DNA of 64,000 nucleotides. Source: Petunia secreta. Lineage: Eukaryota > Streptophyta > Magnoliopsida > Solanales > Solanaceae. This document shows, in pieces, positions 32,876-44,812 of the stretch; position 1 is the first letter of the stretch, and the number at the start of each line of letters is the position of its first letter. Location of the stretch: the NCBI GenBank assembly GCA_029990175.1, contig JARKIP010000065.1, positions 7,568,501 to 7,632,500 of the forward strand, read 5' to 3'. A model generated the notes under the pieces. The model ran no database searches. It was not told the DNA's origin and saw only the letters and a list, made by a program, of their open reading frames with translations. A program made the translations under genes and the position numbers.

Positions 32876-33226
32876 TGATATTGCAAGTATGCATTCTATT
32901 TGTGGTCGCAGTGCCGTTGTTTATTTAACCCGAGGTTTTGCTTATTTATATCTATCGCCTGGGTTTGCCCTTATTAGGGCAAGGATTGGATTTGCCCTTA
33001 TTTGATGATCCTTGAATGGATGGTATATCTATCGGGAGATTTTATATGTATGAATAAGGGTTATTGGCAGCGCTTATGTTCTTATATGCGGTGTAGAGTC
33101 CCTAGTAGACTCGCTGGTTTTAGATATGACGGATTTGACGTCACTAGGGATATTGATTTATTGGTATCCTGTCATGCGACACTGGGTTGCCATGTCGAGT
33201 CAGTGGCTATCGGTATTGAAGGCGGG
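32876..33226 (+). other. Orphan 351-bp segment in place of PR-RT-RH (internal 1)
   Basis: Follows the gag remnant and has no protease or RT motif on either strand. It contains a repeated GCCCTTATT word with a GCCCTTATTAGGGC dyad at about 32968-32981. Same sequence in copies 2 and 3. Origin unknown. Confidence 0.6.
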
Positions 33227-33260
33227 ATCAGAGTGGCGCAGCGGTAGCGTGATGGACCCA
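33227..33260 (+). other. Embedded 5' half of initiator tRNA-Met, copy 1
   Basis: From ATCAGAGTGGCGCAGCGG to TGATGGACCCA, 34 nt match the plant initiator tRNA-Met from its first base to within the anticodon at 31 of 34 positions, comparing with the tRNA sequence from memory. The match ends where the anticodon loop would continue. The 3' half is absent, so it is not a tRNA gene. Confidence 0.7.
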
Positions 33261-34579
33261 GAATTATTTGGAGGGATTATAATGTTTTCTATTCGCTAAA
33301 ATTTAGCGTTGTAGCCGACGCCTTGAGTAGGAAGTCCATGGGTAGCCTTGCCTATCTTGATGCTGATATGAGGCCGTTGGCTCGTGAGTTGCAGGTTTTG
33401 TCCATTAGTGGCGTTCGGTTTGATGATTCTGTTCCAGGCCGGGTGCTTGCATATGTGGGGTCGCAGTCGTCTCTAGCTTCCCAGATTCGGGAAAGGCAGT
33501 TCGAGGATCCTTATCTGAGAGATCTCCGGGACAGGGTCCTGAGTGGGGGAGTGTCCTCGTTCGTGATTGGTGATGATGGTGCCTTGCGGCTTAACGGCCG
33601 GGTTTGTGTTCCAGCCATTGTGGAGCTGAGGCAGATGATTTTGGCAGAGGCTCACAGTTCGAAATATTCCATTCATCCGGGTACTGCAAAGATGTATCAT
33701 GATCTTCGAGAGCTGTATTGGTGGAAAGGGATGAAGAGGGATGTTGCTGATTATGTATCTCGGTGTTTGAATTGCCAGCAGGTGAAGTATGAGCACCGGA
33801 GGCCAGCCGGGGTGACCCAGTCTATGCCCATTCCCGAGTGGAAGTGGGAGCAGATCACTATAGATTTCGTAGTTGGTTTGCCGCTGACCGTGGGTAAGCA
33901 TGATTCGGTGTGGGTAGTAGTTGATCGACTGACGAAGTCGGCTCACTTCATTCCAGTGAGGACTACTTATACCTCGGAGCGTCTGGCTCGTATCTTCATT
34001 GAGCAGATTGTGAGATTGCATGGTGCTCCTGTTTCTATCATTTCTGACCGAGGTGCTCAGTTCACAGCTCAGTTTTGGAGATCTTTTCAGAGAGAGCTGG
34101 GTACTCGGGTCGATCTCAGCACTGCATTTCACCCGCAGACTGATGGCCAGTCTGAGCAGACCATTCAGATCCTCGAGGATATGTTGAGGGCGTGTGCTAT
34201 TAATTTTGGAGGCCATTGGGATAGCCATTTGCCGCTAGCAGAGTTTGCGTATAATAATAGCTATCAGGCTTCTATCCAGATGGCTCCGTTTGAGGCATTG
34301 TATGGTCGGAGATGTCGCTCACCTATAGGTTGGTTCGAGTCTGGTGAGGTCCAGGTGTTGGGGCCCGATTTGGTGCAGCAGACCTTAGATAAGGTCCGGG
34401 TTATTCAGGATCGACTCCGCACGGCTCAGAGCCGGCAGATATCGTATGCAGATCGGAGGCGGAGAGATCTTGAGTTCATGGTTGGGGACCGGGTATTCCT
34501 CAGAGTGTCGCCCATGAAGGGTGTTATGAAATTTGGGAAGAAAGGCAAGCTCAGTCCTAGGTTCATTTGGGCCTTTTGA
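33261..34579 (+). pseudogene. RNase H tail and integrase, internal 1
   Basis: Starts with the last RNase H residues (the 10-bp deletion removes part of the HYHPGK-like segment and shifts the frame), then VVADALSRK and the integrase. Zinc-binding histidines and the CLNC pair are present (SIHPG, RCLNCQQ). The DDE residues are in ITIDFVVG, IISDRGAQF and DGQSEQTIQ. The frame ends at a TGA after PRFIWAF because of one extra base shared by all copies, which displaces the chromodomain part to another frame. Confidence 0.85.
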
Positions 34580-34946
34580 GATATTGGAGCGCGTTGGCGC
34601 CGTTGCTTATAGACTGGCTTTGCCTCCCTCTCTGTCTGTTCATCCGGTGTTCCATGTGTCCATGCTCCGGAAGTATGTTCACGATCTGTCTCATGTGATC
34701 GATATGGCTTCCGTGGAGGTAGATGGCGACTTAGCTTATTCGGAGGAGCCTATTGCTATTGTGGCTAGAGAGGTCCGTAAGATGAGATCGAAGGTGATCC
34801 CGCTTGTGAGAGTTCAGTGGGGGCATCACTCCATTGCCGAGGCCACTTGGGAGCTTGAGTCCGAGATGCGTGAGAGGCATCCGCGCTTGTTCGATGATTC
34901 AGGTATGAAATCCTTGTATTTTCTAAGCCTGAATTTGCATTTTTAA
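34533..34946 (+). pseudogene. Integrase C-terminus and chromodomain-like tail, internal 1
   Basis: In the shifted frame: GPFEILERVGAVAYRLALPP, HPVFHVSMLRKYVHD, then VIPLVRVQWGHHSIAEATWE and SEMRERHPRLF, the chromodomain-like end of Tekay/Del pol. A stop follows shortly after. Confidence 0.8.
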
Positions 34947-35071
34947 GTTTTATTGATTTCGGGTGGTACCGAGGGGTCCTCGAAATCCGTGCCAGCTCCG
35001 TGGCTAGTGTGTGGATCCTACCTTAGACTTAGGCTCGTCCGAGGACGGCCGAGAGTCTAAGTGGGGGAGAA
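34947..35071 (+). other. 3' untranslated part and polypurine tract, internal 1
   Basis: Ends with AGTCTAAGTGGGGGAGAA before LTR2. Purine run GTGGGGGAGAA at 35061-35071 is the PPT. Confidence 0.8.
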
Positions 35072-37689
35072 TGTAACGACCCTCAAATAGTCGTTACGGG
35101 ATCCGGGACCTCGATTTGCGTGTCGACAGTCCTAAAAGCTCCGTTAGGTCATTTATGACCCGTCTGTGAAATCTGAGTCGAAACGGAGTCCGTTTGATAG
35201 GTTTTCGAGAAAAGGATCCGTTTATGAAATTTCGGAAAGGAATTTGGGGTTTCGATAGGTCGTTTTGAGTAAACGAACCCCGATGGAAAATCCGAGCGCA
35301 CCGTTAGGTCCGTCTCGTCATTTATGATATGTAGCAACCTTCAAAATTGAAAACGGACCTCGTTTGATAGGACTTTTGATAAAGTCCCCGTTTCGGAAGT
35401 TTAAAAGAGTTAAAAGAGGTTTCCGAGCTCGATTAGAGTAAATGAGCTCCGATGAGAGATCCGAAAGTTCCGTTAGGTTCGTATAGTCATTTGTGACTTG
35501 TAGCAACTTTCGGAATTGGATTCCGAGGTCGTTTGGTTAAATTTCGCTATTTTGGCGAAAGTCGAAAATTGAACCTTTGCCGTGGGACCTACTTTTTGAG
35601 TTCTGGAGGTCCGAATTGAGTTCCGTCTTGACGAGCATGTCACACAAGTATTTTATGACTTGTGTGCAAAATTTGGGGTCATTCCGAGCTTCGTAGGGTC
35701 CCGTTTGGACCCAAAACAGTTCGGATTTTTCTGCTGTTTTCTGCTACTGTTTCTGTTGCGAGCAGCCGGAAATATGGCATTTTTCTGGCCAATCCGTAAG
35801 GAATTAGGAAAAACTCAAAACATGAAAGTTGTAGCCCTTTGAGTTGTGGTTCTAATGGCACTGGTTCAGGTCATTTAGACATTCCTATCAAAAGTTAGGA
35901 TTATTGGAACAGAGGCTGTTACAGTGGTAAAAACTGCTATAAAAGGGGTCATTTCGGGACAGATTTCGGGAAACCGAATTTTTATTCAAAGGAGGCGATT
36001 TGGAGGCGATTTTTGGAAGGTTCAAAACGTGTATAATCATAAGGTAAGCCTCCATAACTCATTTCATATCATATATCATGAGAATCAAAGCTTGATTCAT
36101 AGGAAATGAGTTAGAATCCTAAATTTTAAGATTTGGGGAAAATCAACGAGCAAGGCTCGTATGAGAAATCTAATTGCATATTTGGACTCACGGGAGTGTG
36201 GGGAGTCCGGAAATGTATATTTTATTAATTTTGGGCTCGGTCCCACCCGAGGGTATTTTGGTAATTTTACCCTAAAATACTTAGAAGCTTAATTGCTTAT
36301 AATTGAGAACTAATGAGTGCTATATTGTCTTGATAGACTTAGAGGAAAGTTCCCCGAGGACAAGAAGAGCATGAAAGGAGATTTGCTTCCTAGCTTTGAA
36401 CCGCAATTCGAGGTAAGTGAGACTTGACCTCTACTTTGCTTGTGGATACGTCCAGCATGCTAGTACGCTTCGGGTATTCTTATGTGATTAGCTTAGGGCT
36501 ATGTGTTAAATATGAATTGACTAGCGTTGGCTAGGTATATTACTATTAATTAAATATGAATAGTAAAGACATGAGTTGCCCGAGGTATGTGCCGGTCTAG
36601 ACGCTATATTGAGATAGCGATTAATTATATTGTGGGATTGCTTACTATTATTTGATCATAAATAGTGAGTACATGAGTTGACCGAGGTATGTGCCGGTCT
36701 AGACGCTACATTGAGATAGCGATGACTTATATTGTGGGATTGCTTGCTATGTCATGATTAGATAGCAAGGACCTGGGGATATGGCCGAGGATGTTGCCGG
36801 CATATCATTGATTATGTCTTGCCGAGGTTTCTGCCGGCTTATGTACGAATTTGGTACTTGTATGGTTATCATGACGGGTTGTGTAGTGCTGACTCCTCGT
36901 AACCTTTGGTTAGACGACACGGGAGTAGGGATTGTACCTCCAAACCGTCGTCGGGTTAACCTCCGCTTTACATTGAGCTAGCATAACCAATCTTGGTTAC
37001 AGTGACTGTGTAATATTATCGTTATTAATATTTCTGTTATTATTTCTGTTATTGCTATTAATGTCGTGGATATTAATACTGTTAGAGGGACACTTGACAG
37101 GGGGTGTGGTGTCTCCTATACTATGAGATGTGTCACACTTGACAGGGGGTGTGGTGTGGACACTTGATTATTGAGATGTGACACACTTGACAGGGGGTGT
37201 GGTGTGGTCACTAGATATTTGAGATGTGACACACTTGACAGGGGGTGTGGTGTGGTCACTAGATTGTTGAGACACGACACACTTGACAGGGGGTGTGGTG
37301 TGGTCGTATATAGATGAGATGAGACAATGACTACGGGTCATTGGTCTACCTCCTTATGATTGAGACAGTGACTACGGGTCACTGGTATGTTGTTTATGTT
37401 GACAATGGCGTTATTGCCTATAGACGGAGCCGCACAGGGTGCGTGCTGATATTGAGTGATGAATGTATTGTTGCCTACGTCCGTTGGCGGTGTTGCTAGC
37501 CTACCGTAGGTTTAGGTTAGTCGGCGTGGGAGTAGAGGTTGGACCTCCAAACCACTGTTTGATTGATCTAGGCCTTACGTTGGGTGGGCATAATCCTCTT
37601 TGACTTGTGTATGATATTCTGAGACTACTGGCTTACTTAATGTGTATGTGACATATGCTATCTGTATGTACATAGGTACATACGTATGG

Positions 37690-37720
<31 letters not shown>

Positions 37721-38126
37721 TATATACTTGGATAATTATATTGTGAATATGTGCGACTGCACTATTTATTTACGTAGAAACAATGTGCTTAGTTGCTTGC
37801 GATGCATGTTTGCGACTTGTCCCGCAAGGGTGATTTAGCGGGCCTGTTAGTGATCTTACTGGGCTTCGGCTCATAACTTACTCTGCCACATGTGCAGGTA
37901 CTTCTTCTAGATAGCCATCGAGACAGTAGCGACCGTTCGAGGTTGCTGTATTATTTTGTTGAGGTGAGCCAACCGTACAGTCCACGGTGGCGTACCGCCA
38001 GTGTTGTATAGAGATAGACTCCACTTCACTTCTGTTGTATTTTATTTCGATTGAGTCACTCTATAGATGCTCCATTGGTGTTTGTTGGGTATAGTAGACA
38101 GGGGTGTCTACCTTCTTTTGGATTCC

Positions 38127-38224
<98 letters not shown>

Positions 38225-38328
38225 CATGTTTCTCTTCTTTCAGTTTATTTCCGCATTTTTGTTTCTGTTGGTTCGCCTAGGCAATATCGTTTAGGTGCCA
38301 TCACGGATCCAGATTTTGGGTCATGACA
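35072..38328 (+). repeat. LTR2 of the array (hybrid)
   Basis: 3257 bp. Up to 36918 it carries the LTR4-type states (GCGTGTCG, CTGGTTCAGG, GAGTTGCCCGAGG, GACGACACGG). From 36965 on it carries LTR1-type states (CTCCGC, GTCGTGG, short first AT run, GTCATGACA). One site near 36218 (AATGTATA) matches LTR1 instead of LTR3/4. The second AT run (38132-38222) is ~91 bp. Confidence 0.95.
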
Positions 38329-38331
38329 GTT

Positions 38332-38343
38332 TGGTATCAGAGC
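38332..38343 (+). other. Primer binding site, internal 2
   Basis: TGGTATCAGAGC, as in internal 1. Confidence 0.9.
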
Positions 38344-38541
38344 TCTAGGTTCTAAGTCGAGTCCTAGGAGTCAATGGAGCAGTGTCTGAGTAGAGTCATG
38401 CTTATGGGTATGTTGTGCACCATACTTATGAGCGAGAGGCTACAAGGTCATGTTAGGAAAATGTTTCCCTTCGTTTCATCTCTGTCGTGCGATGTAGTGT
38501 ACGGGTGCTGACCTTTTTTTTTCCTTCGTATATCTGCTGAG

Positions 38542-39350
38542 ATGAGGAAGACGAGGTCATCTTCTGCCAGAGTAGCCGCTCAGGGAGCGTAGGCTGGTAC
38601 ATCAGCACCAGCACAGATGCGAGCCCCTACTAATGCCTGGAAAGGTCGTCCGCCAACTGTTAGGCAGGACACATCTATTCCTCCGGTGTCTGCAGCGACA
38701 CCATCAGCACCTGTTCCACTTCCATCTTTGCCTACTATCGTGTCGGGCGCAGTTGTGATTTATTCGGATGAGTATATGAGACTAGTGGGCATGGCCAGCC
38801 ATCGGGCCCCCGCTAGTAGGGATGCTGCAGTACCTGTATCGGTACCTCAGCCGACCACTCCAGTTATGAGTACGCCGACCTATGAGGCTACTCCGGATAT
38901 GGGTCATGTTGTTCAGCCGGGTTCCGCTATTCCTATTCCGGTTATGGGTACCGAGGAGGTAGCTTGGAGGATTGAGTCTTTTATGAAGATCAGGCCTCCT
39001 CAGTTTGATGGCACATCTGCCACTTGTTCTGCCCATCATTTTCTTCAGGAGTGTGAGAAGATTTTTAGAGGCTGCAGCGGAGAAGCATGTCAGTGTCTGC
39101 CTATGACACTAGGTTCTTGGAGCTGTCCCGTTATGCGCCAGCTATGGTGGCACTCGAGAGGGACAGGGTGTTGAGATTTATTGAGGGTCTTAACCCTCTG
39201 TTGCAGTTTGCTGTCACCACAGTTGCGATTGGCATGACTTATCGCAAGGTAGTGGATGCTGCCAGGCGCTTGGAGGATGCCCATGCCAGGGTTCAGGAGG
39301 AGCGGTGCAGGCTATGCTATGACCAGGCAGGGTGTCGAGGCACCTACTGA
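38542..39350 (+). pseudogene. Gag remnant, internal 2
   Basis: Same in-frame TAG at codon 17 and the same central deletion with frame change as internal 1. Differs from it by a few substitutions (for example TLGSW for TPGSW; VAIGM for IAIGM). Confidence 0.8.
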
Positions 39351-39701
39351 TGATATTGCAAGTATGCATTCTATTTGTGGTCGCAGTGCCGTTGTTTATT
39401 TAACCCGAGGTTTTGCTTATTTATATCTATCGCCTGGGTTTGCCCTTATTAGGGCAAGGATTGGATTTGCCCTTATTTGATGATCCTTGAATGGATGGTA
39501 TATCTATCGGGAGATTTTATATGTATGAATAAGGGTTATTGGCAGCGCTTATGTTCTTATATGCGGTGTAGAGTCCCTAGTAGACTCGCTGGTTTTAGAT
39601 ATGACGGATTTGACGTCACTAGGGATATTGATTTATTGGTATCCTGTCATGCGACACTGGGTTGCCATGTCGAGTCAGTGGCTATCGGTATTGAAGGCGG
39701 G
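39351..39701 (+). other. Orphan segment, internal 2
   Basis: Matches 32876-33226. The last part lies within an open frame starting at 39601 that continues in frame through the tRNA-half into the integrase. Confidence 0.6.
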
Positions 39702-39735
39702 ATCAGAGTGGCGCAGCGGTAGCGTGATGGACCCA
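39702..39735 (+). other. Embedded 5' half of initiator tRNA-Met, copy 2
   Basis: Same 34 nt as copy 1, with the same three differences from the plant tRNA. Here it is translated in frame (SEWRSGSVMDP). Confidence 0.7.
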
Positions 39736-41064
39736 GAATTATTTGGAGGGATTATAATGTTTTCTATTCGCTATCATTTCGGGAAATTTAGCGTTGTAGC
39801 CGACGCCTTGAGTAGGAAGTCCATGGGTAGCCTTGCCTATCTTGATGCTGATATGAGGCCGTTGGCTCGTGAGTTGCAGGTTTTGTCCATTAGTGGCGTT
39901 CGGTTTGATGATTCTGTTCCAGGCCGGGTGCTTGCATATGTGGGGTCGCAGTCGTCTCTAGCTTCCCAGATTCGGGAAAGGCAGTTCGAGGATCCTTATC
40001 TGAGAGATCTCCGGGACAGGGTCCTGAGTGGGGGAGTGTCCTCGTTCGTGATTGGTGATGATGGTGCCTTGCGGCTTAACGGCCGGGTTTGTGTTCCAGC
40101 CATTGTGGAGCTGAGGCAGATGATTTTGGCAGAGGCTCACAGTTCGAGATATTCCATTCATCCGGGTACTGCAAAGATGTATCATGATCTTCGAGAGCTG
40201 TATTGGTGGAAAGGGATGAAGAGGGATGTTGCTGATTATGTATCTCGGTGTTTGAATTGCCAGCAGGTGAAGTATGAGCACCGGAGGCCAGCCGGGGTGA
40301 CCCAGTCTATGCCCATTCCCGAGTGGAAGTGGGAGCAGATCACTATAGATTTCGTAGTTGGTTTGCCGCTGACCGTGGGTAAGCATGATTCGGTGTGGGT
40401 AGTAGTTGATCGACTGACGAAGTCGGCTCACTTCATTCCAGTGAGGACTACTTATACCTCGGAGCGTCTGGCTCGTATCTTCATTGAGCAGATTGTGAGA
40501 TTGCATGGTGCTCCTGTTTCTATCATTTCTGACCGAGGTGCTCAGTTCACAGCTCAGTTTTGGAGATCTTTTCAGAGAGAGCTGGGTACTCGGGTCGATC
40601 TCAGCACTGCATTTCACCCGCAGACTGATGGCCAGTCTGAGCAGACCATTCAGATCCTCGAGGATATGTTGAGGGCGTGTGCTATTAATTTTGGAGGCCA
40701 TTGGGATAGCCATTTGCCGCTAGCAGAGTTTGCGTATAATAATAGCTATCAGGCTTCTATCCAGATGGCTCCGTTTGAGGCATTGTATGGTCGGAGATGT
40801 CGCTCACCTATAGGTTGGTTCGAGTCTGGTGAGGTCCAGGTGTTGGGGCCCGATTTGGTGCAGCAGACCTTAGATAAGGTCCGGGTTATTCAGGATCGAC
40901 TCCGCACGGCTCAGAGCCGGCAGATATCGTATGCAGATCGGAGGCGGAGAGATCTTGAGTTCATGGTTGGGGACCGGGTATTCCTCAGAGTGTCGCCCAT
41001 GAAGGGTGTTATGAAATTTGGGAAGAAAGGCAAGCTCAGTCCTAGGTTCATTTGGGCCTTTTGA
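39736..41064 (+). pseudogene. RNase H tail and integrase, internal 2
   Basis: Open from an ATG at 39601 to a TGA at 41064 (487 aa). In that frame the zinc ligands are H180, H187, C217 and C220, and the catalytic triad is D250, D311 and E347. The closing RNase H words SIRYHFGK and VVADALSRK come first. The C-terminal frameshift after PRFIWAF is as in internal 1. The catalytic core is complete, but with no protease or RT the protein has no normal context. Confidence 0.85.
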
Positions 41065-41431
41065 GATATTGGAGCGCGTTGGCGCCGTTGCTTATAGACT
41101 GGCTTTGCCTCCCTCTCTGTCTGTTCATCCGGTGTTCCATGTGTCCATGCTCCGGAAGTATGTTCACGATCTGTCTCATGTGATCGATATGGCTTCCGTG
41201 GAGGTAGATGGCGACTTAGCTTATTCGGAGGAGCCTATTGCTATTGTGGCTAGAGAGGTCCGTAAGATGAGATCGAAGGTGATCCCGCTTGTGAGAGTTC
41301 AGTGGGGGCATCACTCCATTGCCGAGGCCACTTGGGAGCTTGAGTCCGAGATGCGTGAGAGGCATCCGCGCTTGTTCGATGATTCAGGTATGAAATCCTT
41401 GTATTTTCTAAGCCTGAATTTGCATTTTTAA
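41018..41431 (+). pseudogene. Integrase C-terminus and chromodomain-like tail, internal 2
   Basis: Same reading as 34533-34946, displaced by the shared one-base insertion. PPT follows at about 41547-41556. Confidence 0.8.
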
Positions 41432-41556
41432 GTTTTATTGATTTCGGGTGGTACCGAGGGGTCCTCGAAATCCGTGCCAGCTCCGTGGCTAGTGTGTGGA
41501 TCCTACCTTAGACTTAGGCTCGTCCGAGGACGGCCGAGAGTCTAAGTGGGGGAGAA

Positions 41557-44174
41557 TGTAACGACCCTCAAATAGTCGTTACGGGATCCGGGACCTCGAT
41601 TTGCGTGTCGACAGTCCTAAAAGCTCCGTTAGGTCATTTATGACCCGTCTGTGAAATCTGAGTCGAAACGGAGTCCGTTTGATAGGTTTTCGAGAAAAGG
41701 ATCCGTTTATGAAATTTCGGAAAGGAATTTGGGGTTTCGATAGGTCGTTTTGAGTAAACGAACCCCGATGGAAAATCCGAGCGCACCGTTAGGTCCGTCT
41801 CGTCATTTATGATATGTAGCAACCTTCAAAATTGAAAACGGACCTCGTTTGATAGGACTTTTGATAAAGTCCCCGTTTCGGAAGTTTAAAAGAGTTAAAA
41901 GAGGTTTCCGAGCTCGATTAGAGTAAATGAGCTCCGATGAGAGATCCGAAAGTTCCGTTAGGTTCGTATAGTCATTTGTGACTTGTAGCAACTTTCGGAA
42001 TTGGATTCCGAGGTCGTTTGGTTAAATTTCGCTATTTTGGCGAAAGTCGAAAATTGAACCTTTGCCGTGGGACCTACTTTTTGAGTTCTGGAGGTCCGAA
42101 TTGAGTTCCGTCTTGACGAGCATGTCACACAAGTATTTTATGACTTGTGTGCAAAATTTGGGGTCATTCCGAGCTTCGTAGGGTCCCGTTTGGACCCAAA
42201 ACAGTTCGGATTTTTCTGCTGTTTTCTGCTACTGTTTCTGTTGCGAGCAGCCGGAAATATGGCATTTTTCTGGCCAATCCGTAAGGAATTAGGAAAAACT
42301 CAAAACATGAAAGTTGTAGCCCTTTGAGTTGTGGTTCTAATGGCACTGGTTCAGGTCATTTAGACATTCCTATCAAAAGTTAGGATTATTGGAACAGAGG
42401 CTGTTACAGTGGTAAAAACTGCTATAAAAGGGGTCATTTCGGGACAGATTTCGGGAAACCGAATTTTTATTCAAAGGAGGCGATTTGGAGGCGATTTTTG
42501 GAAGGTTCAAAACGTGTATAATCATAAGGTAAGCCTCCATAACTCATTTCATATCATATATCATGAGAATCAAAGCTTGATTCATAGGAAATGAGTTAGA
42601 ATCCTAAATTTTAAGATTTGGGGAAAATCAACGAGCAAGGCTCGTATGAGAAATCTAATTGCATATTTGGACTCACGGGAGTGTGGGGAGTCCGGAAATA
42701 TATATTTTATTAATTTTGGGCTCGGTCCCACCCGAGGGTATTTTGGTAATTTTACCCTAAAATACTTAGAAGCTTAATTGCTTATAATTGAGAACTAATG
42801 AGTGCTATATTGTCTTGATAGACTTAGAGGAAAGTTCCCCGAGGACAAGAAGAGCATGAAAGGAGATTTGCTTCCTAGCTTTGAACCGCAATTCGAGGTA
42901 AGTGAGACTTGACCTCTACTTTGCTTGTGGATACGTCCAGCATGCTAGTACGCTTCGGGTATTCTTATGTGATTAGCTTAGGGCTATGTGTTAAATATGA
43001 ATTGACTAGCGTTGGCTAGGTATATTACTATTAATTAAATATGAATAGTAAAGACATGAGTTGCCCGAGGTATGTGCCGGTCTAGACGCTATATTGAGAT
43101 AGCGATTAATTATATTGTGGGATTGCTTACTATTATTTGATCATAAATAGTGAGTACATGAGTTGACCGAGGTATGTGCCGGTCTAGACGCTACATTGAG
43201 ATAGCGATGACTTATATTGTGGGATTGCTTGCTATGTCATGATTAGATAGCAAGGACCTGGGGATATGGCCGAGGATGTTGCCGGCATATCATTGATTAT
43301 GTCTTGCCGAGGTTTCTGCCGGCTTATGTACGAATTTGGTACTTGTATGGTTATCATGACGGGTTGTGTAGTGCTGACTCCTCGTAACCTTTGGTTAGAC
43401 GACACGGGAGTAGGGATTGTACCTCCAAACCGTCGTCGGGTTAACCTCCGCTTTACATTGAGCTAGCATAACCAATCTTGGTTACAGTGACTGTGTAATA
43501 TTATCGTTATTAATATTTCTGTTATTATTTCTGTTATTGCTATTAATGTCGTGGATATTAATACTGTTAGAGGGACACTTGACAGGGGGTGTGGTGTCTC
43601 CTATACTATGAGATGTGTCACACTTGACAGGGGGTGTGGTGTGGACACTTGATTATTGAGATGTGACACACTTGACAGGGGGTGTGGTGTGGTCACTAGA
43701 TATTTGAGATGTGACACACTTGACAGGGGGTGTGGTGTGGTCACTAGATTGTTGAGACACGACACACTTGACAGGGGGTGTGGTGTGGTCGTATATAGAT
43801 GAGATGAGACAATGACTACGGGTCATTGGTCTACCTCCTTATGATTGAGACAGTGACTACGGGTCACTGGTATGTTGTTTATGTTGACAATGGCGTTATT
43901 GCCTATAGACGGAGCCGCACAGGGTGCGTGCTGATATTGAGTGATGAATGTATTGTTGCCTACGTCCGTTGGCGGTGTTGCTAGCCTACCGTAGGTTTAG
44001 GTTAGTCGGCGTGGGAGTAGAGGTTGGACCTCCAAACCACTGTTTGATTGATCTAGGCCTTACGTTGGGTGGGCATAATCCTCTTTGACTTGTGTATGAT
44101 ATTCTGAGACTACTGGCTTACTTAATGTGTATGTGACATATGCTATCTGTATGTACATAGGTACATACGTATGG

Positions 44175-44205
<31 letters not shown>

Positions 44206-44611
44206 TATATACTTGGATAATTATATTGTGAATATGTGCGACTGCACTATTTATTTACGTAGAAACAATGTGCTTAGTTGCTTGCGATGCATGTTTGCGA
44301 CTTGTCCCGCAAGGGTGATTTAGCGGGCCTGTTAGTGATCTTACTGGGCTTCGGCTCATAACTTACTCTGCCACATGTGCAGGTACTTCTTCTAGATAGC
44401 CATCGAGACAGTAGCGACCGTTCGAGGTTGCTGTATTATTTTGTTGAGGTGAGCCAACCGTACAGTCCACGGTGGCGTACCGCCAGTGTTGTATAGAGAT
44501 AGACTCCACTTCACTTCTGTTGTATTTTATTTCGATTGAGTCACTCTATAGATGCTCCATTGGTGTTTGTTGGGTATAGTAGACAGGGGTGTCTACCTTC
44601 TTTTGGATTCC

Positions 44612-44693
<82 letters not shown>

Positions 44694-44797
44694 CATGTTT
44701 CTCTTCTTTCAGTTTATTTCCGCATTTTTGTTTCTGTTGGTTCGCCTAGGCAATATCGTTTAGGTGCCATCACGGATCCAGATTTTGGGTCATGACA
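41557..44797 (+). repeat. LTR3 of the array (hybrid)
   Basis: 3241 bp. LTR4-type up to 43403 and LTR1-type from 43450 on, the same switch interval as LTR2. Shares with LTR2 a CAATGTGCTT state and the loss of ATC before GTTTCTCTTC. Shares AATATATA near 42700 with LTR4. Second AT run 44617-44692. Confidence 0.95.
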
Positions 44798-44800
44798 GTT

Positions 44801-44812
44801 TGGTATCAGAGC
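44801..44812 (+). other. Primer binding site, internal 3
   Basis: TGGTATCAGAGC, as in internal 1. Confidence 0.9.

Larger units (their letters stand above)
31854..35071 (+). mobile_element. Internal region 1 of the array
   Basis: 3218 bp from PBS to PPT (GTGGGGGAGA at 35061-35070). Ten bases shorter than the other two because a TCATTTCGGG decamer is missing at about 33299. Other private differences include a Lys codon in the integrase zinc region (SSKYS versus SSRYS). Contents in order: PBS, gag remnant, orphan segment, tRNA-half, integrase, chromodomain tail. Confidence 0.95.
38329..41556 (+). mobile_element. Internal region 2 of the array
   Basis: 3228 bp, apparently identical to internal 3 in all stretches I compared. 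Contains PBS, gag remnant, orphan segment, tRNA-half, integrase and PPT as in internal 1, but keeps the TCATTTCGGG decamer. Confidence 0.95.

Noticed and set aside
33227..33260. A functional tRNA gene
   Set aside because: Only the 5' half is present; no T arm or B box.
33473..34228. 251-aa minus-strand ORF, repeated at 39958-40713 and 46427-47182
   Set aside because: Exact shadow of the integrase coding strand; repeated only because the unit is repeated.
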